The notes under the pieces were generated by a model. The model ran no database searches, was not told where the DNA came from, and worked only from the letters and a program-made list of their open reading frames with translations. A DNA stretch of 64,000 bases from Teredinibacter franksiae (lineage in GTDB: Bacteria; Pseudomonadota; Gammaproteobacteria; Pseudomonadales; Cellvibrionaceae), in NCBI RefSeq assembly GCF_014218805.1, contig NZ_JACJUV010000008.1, forward strand, positions 186,001-250,000. The letters are read 5' to 3'. A program made the translations under genes and the position numbers. Positions 53,707 to 62,059 of this stretch are shown here, one piece after another (positions within the stretch are counted from its first letter, which is position 1; every line of letters starts with the position of its first letter).

Positions 53707-54639
53707 ATGACCAACAAACTTGAGCAATTGAAGCAGTTTTCTGACGTTGTTGCCGACACAGGCGATATCGAAGCCATTAAGCGTTACCAGCCTCTGGATG
53801 CCACAACCAATCCATCTCTGCTCTATAAAGCAGCACAAATGGAGCAGTACGCTCCACTCGTGAAGGATACTCTGGCTTCCACCCACTCTATTGATGCCGC
53901 CTGTGACAAATTGGGCGTTGCCATTGGTTGTGAAATTCTTAAAATTGTTCCTGGCCGTGTTTCCACTGAAGTAGACGCACGCCTTTCATTCGATACCAAT
54001 GCCAGTATCGAAAAAGCCAAGCAACTTATTGGTTTGTATGAAGCAGCCGGTATCAGTAAAGAGCGCGTATTAATTAAGCTGGCCTCTACTTGGGAAGGTA
54101 TTCGCGCGGCGGAAGTCCTAGAAAAACAGGGTATTAACTGTAACCTTACGCTGCTATTCAGCTTCAGCCAAGCTGCTGCCTGTGCCGATGTAGGCGCCTT
54201 CCTCATCTCACCTTTTGTTGGTCGTATTCTGGACTGGTACAAAGCCAGCACGGGCCAAAATGAGTACGCACCGTTCGAAGATCCCGGTGTTGTGTCGGTA
54301 ACCCGTATTTACAACTACTACAAGCAACACGGCTATAATACTGTTGTTATGGGCGCGAGCTTCCGCAACACGGGCGAACTCGAAGCGCTAGCCGGTTGTG
54401 ACCGACTGACTATTAGCCCACAGTTACTGGGTGAATTGGAAGCCGATACTGGAAAATTAGAGCGCGCACTATCGCCAAGTAATTCCGGCGAAGCTATTGC
54501 CAAACTCATTGAAAACGAAGCACAATTCCGCTTCTCCAGTAATGAAGATGCTATGGCCACCGAGAAGTTAGCACAGGGTATTCGCGGCTTTGTCGCCGAC
54601 CAGATTAACCTTGAAAACTTCCTTAAGGCACAAGCGTAA
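53707..54639 (+). CDS. tal: Transaldolase
   Basis: A pentose-phosphate enzyme that transfers a dihydroxyacetone unit through a Schiff base. The 310-residue TalB-type protein has [14 protein letters not shown] at the start and the Schiff-base lysine Lys124 in [20 protein letters not shown], then [20 protein letters not shown]. The ATG at 53707 has GGGGAG 5-6 bases upstream; an in-frame start at 53695 is less likely. Confidence 0.97.
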   Translation: MTNKLEQLKQFSDVVADTGDIEAIKRYQPLDATTNPSLLYKAAQMEQYAPLVKDTLASTHSIDAACDKLGVAIGCEILKIVPGRVSTEVDARLSFDTNASIEKAKQLIGLYEAAGISKERVLIKLASTWEGIRAAEVLEKQGINCNLTLLFSFSQAAACADVGAFLISPFVGRILDWYKASTGQNEYAPFEDPGVVSVTRIYNYYKQHGYNTVVMGASFRNTGELEALAGCDRLTISPQLLGELEADTGKLERALSPSNSGEAIAKLIENEAQFRFSSNEDAMATEKLAQGIRGFVADQINLENFLKAQA

Positions 54640-54676
54640 TTCAATCACACAAAACCTATAGAGACCGAGCCCAGCC

Positions 54677-55120
54677 GTGCTTACAGCGATAAAATCTTTT
54701 TTTTCCTCAGAGCTGCAGGGCTCAGACGCCGGTACAAGCGAGCATCAACAGCAGCTCGCCTGTGCCGCCCTCCTTATAGAAGTTGCGGTTGTAGACCAAG
54801 AGTTCGACGCCTCAGAGCTTAAAACCCTCACCGGTATCCTCGAACAGAAATTTGGCATCAGTGCAGAAGAATGCTCCACCCTCATTACGCTGGCACAGGC
54901 GGAATGCGAACAGGCAACCTCCATGTACCAGTTTACCCAGCTGGTGAACGACTCCTGCACCCCAGAGAACAAGTTTGAGCTGATTAAAGGCATGTGGGCC
55001 ATAGCCTATGCCGATGGCGACCTCGACAAATACGAAGAGTACGTTGTGCGCAAGGTCTCTGAGCTAATCTATGTAAGCCACAGCGATTTTATTCGTGCAA
55101 AACTTGCTGCCCGCCCCTGA
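54677..55120 (+). CDS. TerB-like helical protein
   Basis: A 147-residue helical protein of the TerB/DjlA-N type: ALLIEVAVVDQEFDASELKT with an acidic metal-loop pattern, then LIKGMWAIAYADGDLDKYEE and VRKVSELIYVSHSDFIRAKL. This pattern (VAxxDxxxxxxE twice) marks TerB-like domains that bind divalent metal. GTG start at 54677. It lies between tal and fapA on the same strand; the role is unknown. Confidence 0.8.
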   Translation: MLTAIKSFFSSELQGSDAGTSEHQQQLACAALLIEVAVVDQEFDASELKTLTGILEQKFGISAEECSTLITLAQAECEQATSMYQFTQLVNDSCTPENKFELIKGMWAIAYADGDLDKYEEYVVRKVSELIYVSHSDFIRAKLAARP

Positions 55121-55208
55121 TCTAGGACACAGATCAAACCAAACAGAAATTCTGGCGCCTCAATTGTGCTATACCTAAGGAGACTACCTGATCACTTGAG
55201 GGTTTCCG

Positions 55209-56879
55209 GTGTCCGACCAAACTACCGCTCAAACATCGAACCGCTACAAACTTGAGTTTGAAGATAAAACATCGCGCCTAATGGGGGTTGTAGAACCCCC
55301 CAATACTACCGACGACGATAAGGTTGCCGTGCAGCAACCTATTACCCTGCGCTCACTCAACGAGCACCTTGAAACCGAAGGTTACCAAAGCTACTTCTAC
55401 TACAGCAACAGTGTTGAGCTATTTCTGCGTAAGATTCAGCGGTTTGAATCTGGCCGCTATCCACTGGCGGAGAAACGCGATGCCAAAATGTCGGTGTCAA
55501 TATCCCACGACAAATCTACTGCGCGAGTGCAAACAGATAAAGCCTACGGCGGCACAGAATTAACTGAGGCGCTGATTCTAGAAAAGCTCGATAAAGCCAA
55601 AATTGACCACGCCAGCATCGATAAAGAGAAGCTGACTCTGCTCACCACAGCCGACGAGCCCGTAGACCTTATAATCGCCAACGCCATTCCCCCTGTACAT
55701 GGCACCAACGCTACCCTCGACGCAACACTGGACAGCAAAGTACTCTCTAGCCGAGACACGGACAGTAAAACCGCCATCGATCAATTGGACGTTTTCGAGT
55801 TTGCGGTAGTTAATCCCGGGGACCCGGTAATGAAAAAAACGCCGGCTACGGCCGGTGCCGACGGCATGGATGTTCAGGGGAAAAAAATACGCGCAAACCC
55901 CGGTAAAGACCTGCAATTCAGTAAACCTTATGAAGGTGTAGAACCTAAAGAAGATGACGAAAACACCCTTATTGCCACAATAAAAGGCCACCCGGTTTAT
56001 ACCACTACAGGTGTTAAAGTTGATGCACTCATGATGATTGAGAGTGTAGACATCCACAGCGGGCACATAAACTACGACGGCTCTCTTATGGTTAAACACA
56101 ATATTGAAGCCGGTTTTAAAGTAACTGTATCCGGCGATATATTTGTAAAAGGTACCATTACCAAAGCCCATGTTCACGCAGGTGGAAGCATAAACGTAAG
56201 TGGCGGTGTAAATGCCGACGATATAGATGATGAACACAACTGCTACCTGGAAGCTGAAGGAGATATTAGCGCTAAATACTTTCACCACACCAACGTGCAT
56301 TGCAAAGGTGACATACACGCCGCCGAATATCTTATGCAGTGTAGAGCCTTTGCCCAGGGAAGCGTTAACGTGGGTCAGGAGCGTGGGCGTGGCTGTATTA
56401 TCGGTGGGCACACCTCGTCTAACTCCAGTATTAACGCAAAAATATTAGGTAGTGAAGCATACTTAGATACCATTGTTACGTTAGGCAGCGACAACGATCT
56501 GCATAAAGAAGCCGCAAGTCTTAGGCATAAACTAAAAAGACGACAACGAGAAGAAGAGCAGCTCTCCAATATACTTAAAAAAATACAAGACCAGGAAAAA
56601 CCGACTAATATCGGAAAGGTAACACTCGACAAAGCTCGAAAAATTGAGAACACGGTTAAATTACTGCAAGAGCGCGTTAACGCTATGAAGGAGCGATTGG
56701 GGGAATTAGAAGCACAGTTAATTCCAACCAATGAATTGGCTGTGCGCATTACTAATCGAATTTTCCCAAACGTACTCATTACGATTCTCGGCCAACCGTG
56801 GTCCTGCGAGGAGACTAGGCGCCACTGCGAAATAAAATTACAGGGGGAAAAAATTGTGATGGATAATTTACAGGATTGA
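55209..56879 (+). CDS. FapA-family (DUF342) protein
   Basis: A 556-residue FapA/DUF342 protein. After a variable N-terminal domain come ANAIPPVHGTNATLDATLDS, GDPVMKKTPATAGADGMDVQ and the beta-helix region (HINYDGSLMVKHNIEAGFKV, SGDIFVKGTITKAHVHAGGS) and a C-terminal coiled coil (AASLRHKLKRRQREEEQLSN). Such proteins are polymerised or scaffold-like and linked to motility or surface signalling, but their function is not settled. GTG start with GAGGG 6 bases upstream. It precedes the CBS gene by 3 bases. Confidence 0.85.
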   Translation: MSDQTTAQTSNRYKLEFEDKTSRLMGVVEPPNTTDDDKVAVQQPITLRSLNEHLETEGYQSYFYYSNSVELFLRKIQRFESGRYPLAEKRDAKMSVSISHDKSTARVQTDKAYGGTELTEALILEKLDKAKIDHASIDKEKLTLLTTADEPVDLIIANAIPPVHGTNATLDATLDSKVLSSRDTDSKTAIDQLDVFEFAVVNPGDPVMKKTPATAGADGMDVQGKKIRANPGKDLQFSKPYEGVEPKEDDENTLIATIKGHPVYTTTGVKVDALMMIESVDIHSGHINYDGSLMVKHNIEAGFKVTVSGDIFVKGTITKAHVHAGGSINVSGGVNADDIDDEHNCYLEAEGDISAKYFHHTNVHCKGDIHAAEYLMQCRAFAQGSVNVGQERGRGCIIGGHTSSNSSINAKILGSEAYLDTIVTLGSDNDLHKEAASLRHKLKRRQREEEQLSNILKKIQDQEKPTNIGKVTLDKARKIENTVKLLQERVNAMKERLGELEAQLIPTNELAVRITNRIFPNVLITILGQPWSCEETRRHCEIKLQGEKIVMDNLQD

Positions 56880-56882
56880 TTT

Positions 56883-57308
56883 ATGAACGTTGCAGACATA
56901 ATGAGCCGCCAGGTACACACCATATCGCCCAACGAAACACTAGCGGAGCTGCGCAATATATTTTCTGAGGTAAGTTACCGACACTTACTGGTAGAGGATG
57001 AAGGTAAATTGGTAGGCATCATTTCAGACCGCGATGCTTTAGCCTACCTTAGCCCTTTCCTTGGCACAGAAACAGAAAGTGAATCAGACAGGTCGCTGCT
57101 GAATCTAGAAGTTTGCGAATTTATGTCCCGAGACCCAATTACCGTCGACACCGAGACCACCATCGATACAGCCTCCATTCTACTGCTTGAAAATGCCATT
57201 TCTTGCCTGCCGGTAATAAACGACGAAATGAGCATTGAGGGAATCCTAAGCTGGAAAGATATTCTACAATTTCACATTTATGGCATAGACAACACATTGG
57301 AAGATTAA
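56883..57308 (+). CDS. Two-CBS-domain protein
   Basis: A 141-residue protein made of two CBS domains: ADIMSRQVHTISPNETLAEL, LLVEDEGKLVGIISDRDALA and VCEFMSRDPITVDTETTIDT, CLPVINDEMSIEGILSWKDI. CBS pairs bind adenine nucleotides and act as sensors. It starts 3 bases after the fapA stop, so it is co-transcribed and probably co-translated. Confidence 0.93.
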   Translation: MNVADIMSRQVHTISPNETLAELRNIFSEVSYRHLLVEDEGKLVGIISDRDALAYLSPFLGTETESESDRSLLNLEVCEFMSRDPITVDTETTIDTASILLLENAISCLPVINDEMSIEGILSWKDILQFHIYGIDNTLED

Positions 57309-57375
57309 GGGCTCCTCGCTTAGTACATCTTGAACTAGACTTGATAAGACCCTATTTACCGGAGTTCCCCTAGGC

Positions 57376-58356
57376 ATGTCGTTACTTAAAAACGTCTTCT
57401 CTAAGAACAAAGAAGAATCAGCGAACCCCGACCAATGGAACGTCGTTCAACCTAAGCTATTTACCATTGCCGATGCCCAGAAAGCTTACTACGGCTACCT
57501 GTACCCTAAAACAACCGAAAACCCGTTAACCCTGCCACAAAAACTCGTTGTAGACATGGTTAAAACCTCCTTGCAAAAACAGGAAGTTCGCAACAAAGCC
57601 GTGCCACGGCTACCCAGCGTTATTCCGCGTTTACTGCGTAGCTTACGCGACCCATACAGTTCTGGCCGCGACTATGTGAAGATCATTGATAAAGACCCGG
57701 TGATGAGTGTAGCTGTGCTAAAACTTGCCAACAGCGTGTACTTCAACCCTATCGGTGCACGTATAGACGACATTGAAAGAGCCGTTGTAAAACTGGGTAT
57801 TGAAGGCCTTCGCTCGGTGCTTTCAGCCGCGGTAATGCAACCTATCGTGCAGCGTGAATCAGCCTATTTTTCGCAAACCGGGCAAAAAATGTGGCACCAC
57901 TCATTAGCGTGCGCGGTTGCTTGTGAATTAATTGCCGAACACCGCGGCTTAGAAAAATTTAAAGTTTACGTCATGGGCCTAGTACACGATATTGGAAAAA
58001 TTACCGTTTTTAGCGAACTCTGTAAACAATTTAAAATGAATGGCGAAAATGTAAACCCCGGTTTTAATGCGTTCACTCCCGTTATGAATGTTCTTTCACC
58101 AGCGGTAAGTTATTGGGTGGCCAAAGACTGGGCCTTACCAAAAGATATCTGTAAGGCCATCGCTGAACAACTAAACCTGCAGGAAGGACATAAAATAAGC
58201 CCGTATGGGCATGTACTCTATCAAGCCAACATGGTCGCAGAATGCCATGCAACCATTCGAAACCAAAATGAACGCCAAGCACAGATGGTACTGCAAACGC
58301 TAGAACTGCCAGAGGACATTTATGATAAGCTGGATATGCTAACGCGCGAATACTGA
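57376..58356 (+). CDS. HDOD-domain signalling protein
   Basis: A 326-residue HDOD protein. It has RLPSVIPRLLRSLRDPYSSG, VAVLKLANSVYFNPIGARID, KLGIEGLRSVLSAAVMQP and an intact HD pair in YVMGLVHDIGKITVFSELCK. HDOD proteins act in signalling and cell-cycle control; unlike many members it retains HD. It follows the CBS gene on the same strand. Its last 18 bases overlap the end of the convergent GDPD gene. Confidence 0.9.
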   Translation: MSLLKNVFSKNKEESANPDQWNVVQPKLFTIADAQKAYYGYLYPKTTENPLTLPQKLVVDMVKTSLQKQEVRNKAVPRLPSVIPRLLRSLRDPYSSGRDYVKIIDKDPVMSVAVLKLANSVYFNPIGARIDDIERAVVKLGIEGLRSVLSAAVMQPIVQRESAYFSQTGQKMWHHSLACAVACELIAEHRGLEKFKVYVMGLVHDIGKITVFSELCKQFKMNGENVNPGFNAFTPVMNVLSPAVSYWVAKDWALPKDICKAIAEQLNLQEGHKISPYGHVLYQANMVAECHATIRNQNERQAQMVLQTLELPEDIYDKLDMLTREY

Positions 58357-59070
58357 AGGCTGCCAAGTTTCAATGAAGCTTACCCCCCGCGCCACCAAAT
58401 CTTGTGCTTTTTTTACATTCACAACATCGTACACGAACCATTGCCAACGGCCCTGCCAAAGCGGTTTAGCGCTTTCTGTAAGCTCAATATAATCAATAAT
58501 AAGGTATTCTGGCTGGACTCTTTGTGCCTGTAAGCGCGACTGCTCACCAAAATCGTGCAGCACCCAACCAACTCTAAGACCTGACATGCGTCTTGCTAAC
58601 TCAACCATCGGCAGGTCGTAACTAATAATGGTGCGGCGCTCACCCAGTTTTTCGCTTTGCGCTAAAACCGCTCTAACAAATGTCTCACGACTAAAATAAT
58701 GGAGCGACTCTTCCTTTAACTCTAAAAAAACCTGAACAGGGAACTCGGCGATAGCGTCGACCAGTCGCGATAATGAGGATAGGTAACAGGGGAAATGCCG
58801 TTGGCCGAAACGGTTCGGTTCGTGCACGCTAATTTGTTCGAGCAAATCGGCGTTGTGCTCCGGCGCCATAGCCCCCCAATCAGCCGTACGCATTGTATTT
58901 AAGTCGTGTAGCACCATACAAACGCCGTCGCGGCTCATTTGCAAATCCACTTCAACGGCATCGGCACCGAGCGATATGGCAGATATGACTGAATCTATTG
59001 TATTCTCTGGAAACTCTGCCGGATTCCCCCGGTGACCAACAATTTTATAGTGCGAATTTAAATCGGACAC
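58339..59070 (-). CDS. Glycerophosphodiester phosphodiesterase
   Basis: It hydrolyses glycerophosphodiesters to glycerol-3-phosphate and alcohol. A cytosolic 243-residue GDPD: KIVGHRGNPAEFPENTIDSV (first His, Arg, Glu) and AVEVDLQMSRDGVCMVLHDL (Glu-Asp...His). No signal peptide. It overlaps the aldo/keto reductase gene by 13 bases upstream. Confidence 0.94.
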   Translation of the reverse strand: MSDLNSHYKIVGHRGNPAEFPENTIDSVISAISLGADAVEVDLQMSRDGVCMVLHDLNTMRTADWGAMAPEHNADLLEQISVHEPNRFGQRHFPCYLSSLSRLVDAIAEFPVQVFLELKEESLHYFSRETFVRAVLAQSEKLGERRTIISYDLPMVELARRMSGLRVGWVLHDFGEQSRLQAQRVQPEYLIIDYIELTESAKPLWQGRWQWFVYDVVNVKKAQDLVARGVSFIETWQPSVFAR

Positions 59071-60038
59071 CGGATTTTACTTTCTACTTTATCGAGGTAG
59101 AACTGGTACAAAGCGTCATGTACTGAGGGCTTGAGGGATGGCAGTTCACTTACCGAAACATTCCCGCTAATTTGCTCGACCGAACTAGCGCCCGGAATAA
59201 TGGTTGTAACCGCCGGTTGATCGAGGATCCAACGCATCGCAAACTGTGCCATTGTGTAATGACTGGGTTTCATGGTGGAAAGTGCTTCCACAAACGCTAA
59301 ACCCTGGGAGAATTCGATTCCGGAAAAGGTCTCTCCTACGCTGAAGGCCTCGCCATCTTTGTTGTAGTTGCGGTGGTCGGTTTCGGCAAAATGCGTGGTC
59401 GCTGAGTACTTACCACTGAGTAATCCGCTGGCTAAGGGCAGCCGCACAATAACTCCGACGTTTTTTTCTGTCGCGATATCAAACAACTGTTCGATTGGAC
59501 GCTGGCGCAATAAATTAAAAATAATCTGAAGGGAAGCGAGATCTTCTTGCTCGCAACAAATCAATGCCTCTTCCATGCGCTCAACACTGGCGCCAAAATG
59601 AGCGATGTGCCCTTCCTGCTGAACTTCCCGTAACCAATCGAATATTTCTCCACGCTGTAATACCGCCGTTGGAATACAATGCAATTGCAGAAGATCTATC
59701 GAGTTTCGTTGTAACCTGTCTTGCGCTCGTCTAACCGAATCCCTAAGGTCACTTAGCGTGTAACCATCAGGATAGGTACCGGGCCCACGGCCATATTTTG
59801 TCGCTATCTTTATTTCACTACTGGCACCAGCCAAGGCCGCACCTAGATAAGCCTCACTTTTACCCGCGCCATAGACATCGGCTGTATCAAAAAATGTTAC
59901 GCCTTGCTCTAGGGCCGCGCCAATGATTGCATTGGCGTTGTCGTCGCTTATAGGGCCAAAATCCCCGCCTAATTGCCAGCAGCCAAGCCCAACTTCACCT
60001 ACTTCAAGGGTAGAGCTGCCCAAAATTCGCTTTTTCAT
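59058..60038 (-). CDS. Aldo/keto reductase
   Basis: A 326-residue NADPH-dependent oxidoreductase barrel. The tetrad is present: Asp and Tyr in FFDTADVYGAGKSEAYLG, Lys in IKIATKYGRGPG and His in IDLLQLHCIP; the cofactor site is IPGASSVEQ. ATG at 60038 is used; a GTG at 60053 is possible. It is probably co-transcribed with the GDPD gene. The physiological substrate is unknown. Confidence 0.93.
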   Translation of the reverse strand: MKKRILGSSTLEVGEVGLGCWQLGGDFGPISDDNANAIIGAALEQGVTFFDTADVYGAGKSEAYLGAALAGASSEIKIATKYGRGPGTYPDGYTLSDLRDSVRRAQDRLQRNSIDLLQLHCIPTAVLQRGEIFDWLREVQQEGHIAHFGASVERMEEALICCEQEDLASLQIIFNLLRQRPIEQLFDIATEKNVGVIVRLPLASGLLSGKYSATTHFAETDHRNYNKDGEAFSVGETFSGIEFSQGLAFVEALSTMKPSHYTMAQFAMRWILDQPAVTTIIPGASSVEQISGNVSVSELPSLKPSVHDALYQFYLDKVESKIRCPI

Positions 60039-60167
60039 TCTCAATATCCGCACTAACTAATAATTGTTTACGCAGTATCTCCGAAGCTCGCGTTCGAGGC
60101 TCGGTGTTTTGTCACAGAATAGATTAAACTTCGTAACAAATGAAAACCTAACCCATCGGCCCCTCTT

Positions 60168-61001
60168 ATGATGACGACCACGGCTATTCCGGGCAGAACT
60201 TTACACGCTCTACTGCTCATTGCACTCATTTTTTGCTCCAACACGACACACACCGACACCCCCAACAAACCCCCATGGAATGCGCATAACGCTGCCGTGT
60301 CTCTTACCTACGACGACGCTCTAAATGTACACTTGGACACAGCCGTACCGGCTCTGGAGGCTCGTGGGTTTCGGGGAACATTTTACGTTACAGCCTACGC
60401 AGAACCTTTTCAAAAACGCTTGAATGATTGGCGGCAAATCGCGAACAATGGGCACGAGCTAGGGAACCACACGCTTTTCCACCCCTGCCTGGGTAATATT
60501 CCCAACCGTGAATGGGTAATGCCGCACCGTGATCTGAGTAAATGGAGCAAGCAACAGTTTCTCGACCACGTACAAATGACCAACACCGTTCTCGAAGCGG
60601 TAGACGGTAAAAAACAGCGAAGTTTCGCTTACACCTGTGGAGATACAACAGCTGGCGGCGAATCGTTTGAAGAGGCTATTGCTAACCGTTTTATTGCCGC
60701 TCGAGGGGTTAGCGGCAACAACCAAAAGTTCACTGAAATCAATTTCGGCAATCTCGCTGCTCATGCCGTAGCCAATGATTCTGCGGAACAATTGATTGCG
60801 CAGGTTGATAATGCTATTACCAATAATGCTTGGGTAATATTGTTATTTCACGGCGTCGGTGGCGAACATAGTTTAGATGTTTCAATTAAAGCCCATGAAG
60901 TATTACTGAACTATTTAAAAACCAAGCAGAAGACCGTATGGGTTGCACCGGTTTACACGGTAGCATCCTACGCAAAGCAAGCACAAAAACCGGAGCATTA
61001 A
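60168..61001 (+). CDS. Secreted polysaccharide deacetylase (NodB-like)
   Basis: A 277-residue carbohydrate esterase family 4-like protein with a signal peptide (LHALLLIALIFCSNTTHT). NodB motifs AAVSLTYDDALNVHLDTAVP and ELGNHTLFHPC (metal-binding Asp and HxxxH) and ILLFHGVGGEHSLDV are present. It removes acetyl groups from xylan, chitin or peptidoglycan; with the xylanases in the window, acetyl-xylan is possible but unproven. Confidence 0.88.
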   Translation: MMTTTAIPGRTLHALLLIALIFCSNTTHTDTPNKPPWNAHNAAVSLTYDDALNVHLDTAVPALEARGFRGTFYVTAYAEPFQKRLNDWRQIANNGHELGNHTLFHPCLGNIPNREWVMPHRDLSKWSKQQFLDHVQMTNTVLEAVDGKKQRSFAYTCGDTTAGGESFEEAIANRFIAARGVSGNNQKFTEINFGNLAAHAVANDSAEQLIAQVDNAITNNAWVILLFHGVGGEHSLDVSIKAHEVLLNYLKTKQKTVWVAPVYTVASYAKQAQKPEH

Positions 61002-61056
61002 GGCACCACGGCTGAATATTATTGAGGCCTATCCTTTTCTATTAAAAAAGGCTGTA

Positions 61057-61917
61057 TTACTGATACCCAAATGCCAGTCTCACAGCCTGATAACCTTCGG
61101 GATCATATTCTCTAAGCTCGCCTCCATCAAAAGGGTAATAATAATTACCAACATGGATAATTTTGGATAGCTCAGCAAAGTACTCTCGCTCGTTGGTTAG
61201 CGCATAGGCCTTCGCAATAACTTTTCCACTTTTTGTTTTTACATTGCGATATCGCCCCTGCTCTATCGTATTTTTATAGGCCTTATTTACTGACCGGTAG
61301 ATGTTTTTCCAATGGTAATAGTAGTAAGCATGACTTAACTCGTGAACAGCGGTCATTAAAGCCCGATTTTCTGAATACCGCTCTAAATAGTCCTTGGCTG
61401 ACCTGACAACAATAGCATTGTCAAAGCGATCGGAAATACTATTGCCCTTTCTAAAATACCATTGCCCTCCTCTGCGACCACCCTTTCGAGATTCATCCCC
61501 ACTAAAAATGAAATACTTAATGCCGTCAAATTCAGGCTGAGCATGCAAAGGAAAAGCCGATATCGCTCTAACAATGGTTTTGTCGAGTTTGCTGGCAGAC
61601 TGCTGCAGCAGCTGAGGGTGGTTATGAATAAGCTTGCTTTCGGCAATAATATTAATTGTATAACCGGGGATTTTCTCGTAGGCGCGAAAAGCGTAATTGT
61701 AATACTCTTCGCTTACCGTAGCCCCATATTGTGAATGCATATTGATAGAATCGAAAGTAATCGTTTCTACTTCCGCATCGACCTTCCCGCCAAAAGCTTT
61801 GCAGTTTAATTTACTGTCGGTATAAACTTTTTTGCCGTTATGGCCAATGCAGCTAAAAATAGTTTGCGCGTTCACGCCAGCGGAACATAAAAGCATGAGG
61901 GTTAACACGTACTTCAA
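61057..61917 (-). CDS. Putative secreted zinc metallopeptidase with a DUF4124-like N-terminus
   Basis: A 286-residue protein. The signal peptide is MKYVLTLMLLCSAGVNA, followed by IFSCIGHNGKKVYTDSKLNC, which resembles the DUF4124 motif (xxCxxxxG...YTDxxC). The core contains AVHELSHAYYYYHWKNIYR (HExxH) and, 70 residues on, NEREYFAELSKIIHVGNYYY, a plausible third ligand Glu. TTG at 61917 is used because GGAG lies 7 bases upstream and the signal peptide begins there; an upstream in-frame TTG at 61935 is the alternative. A zinc-peptidase role is inference from HExxH. Confidence 0.68.
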   Translation of the reverse strand: MKYVLTLMLLCSAGVNAQTIFSCIGHNGKKVYTDSKLNCKAFGGKVDAEVETITFDSINMHSQYGATVSEEYYNYAFRAYEKIPGYTINIIAESKLIHNHPQLLQQSASKLDKTIVRAISAFPLHAQPEFDGIKYFIFSGDESRKGGRRGGQWYFRKGNSISDRFDNAIVVRSAKDYLERYSENRALMTAVHELSHAYYYYHWKNIYRSVNKAYKNTIEQGRYRNVKTKSGKVIAKAYALTNEREYFAELSKIIHVGNYYYPFDGGELREYDPEGYQAVRLAFGYQ

Positions 61918-61999
61918 AAGCGAATCTCCGTACAAATCCGTTTCAGCAATGCCTTAGGGGCAGCTGTATTAAGGGCAGCGCCATTAAATCCTTTCTATA

Positions 62000-62023
62000 A
62001 GTGGCGGCCCTGCGACCGCCACT
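62000..62023 (-). terminator. Hairpin downstream of purL
   Basis: AGTGGCGG / CCGCCACT with an 8-base loop, 37 bases past the purL stop on the minus strand. It lacks a long T run on that strand and has a T-rich tail on the other. Confidence 0.5.
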
Positions 62024-62059
62024 GTTTCTCTCCTAGCTTGAGGCAATACCGTACGCCTC

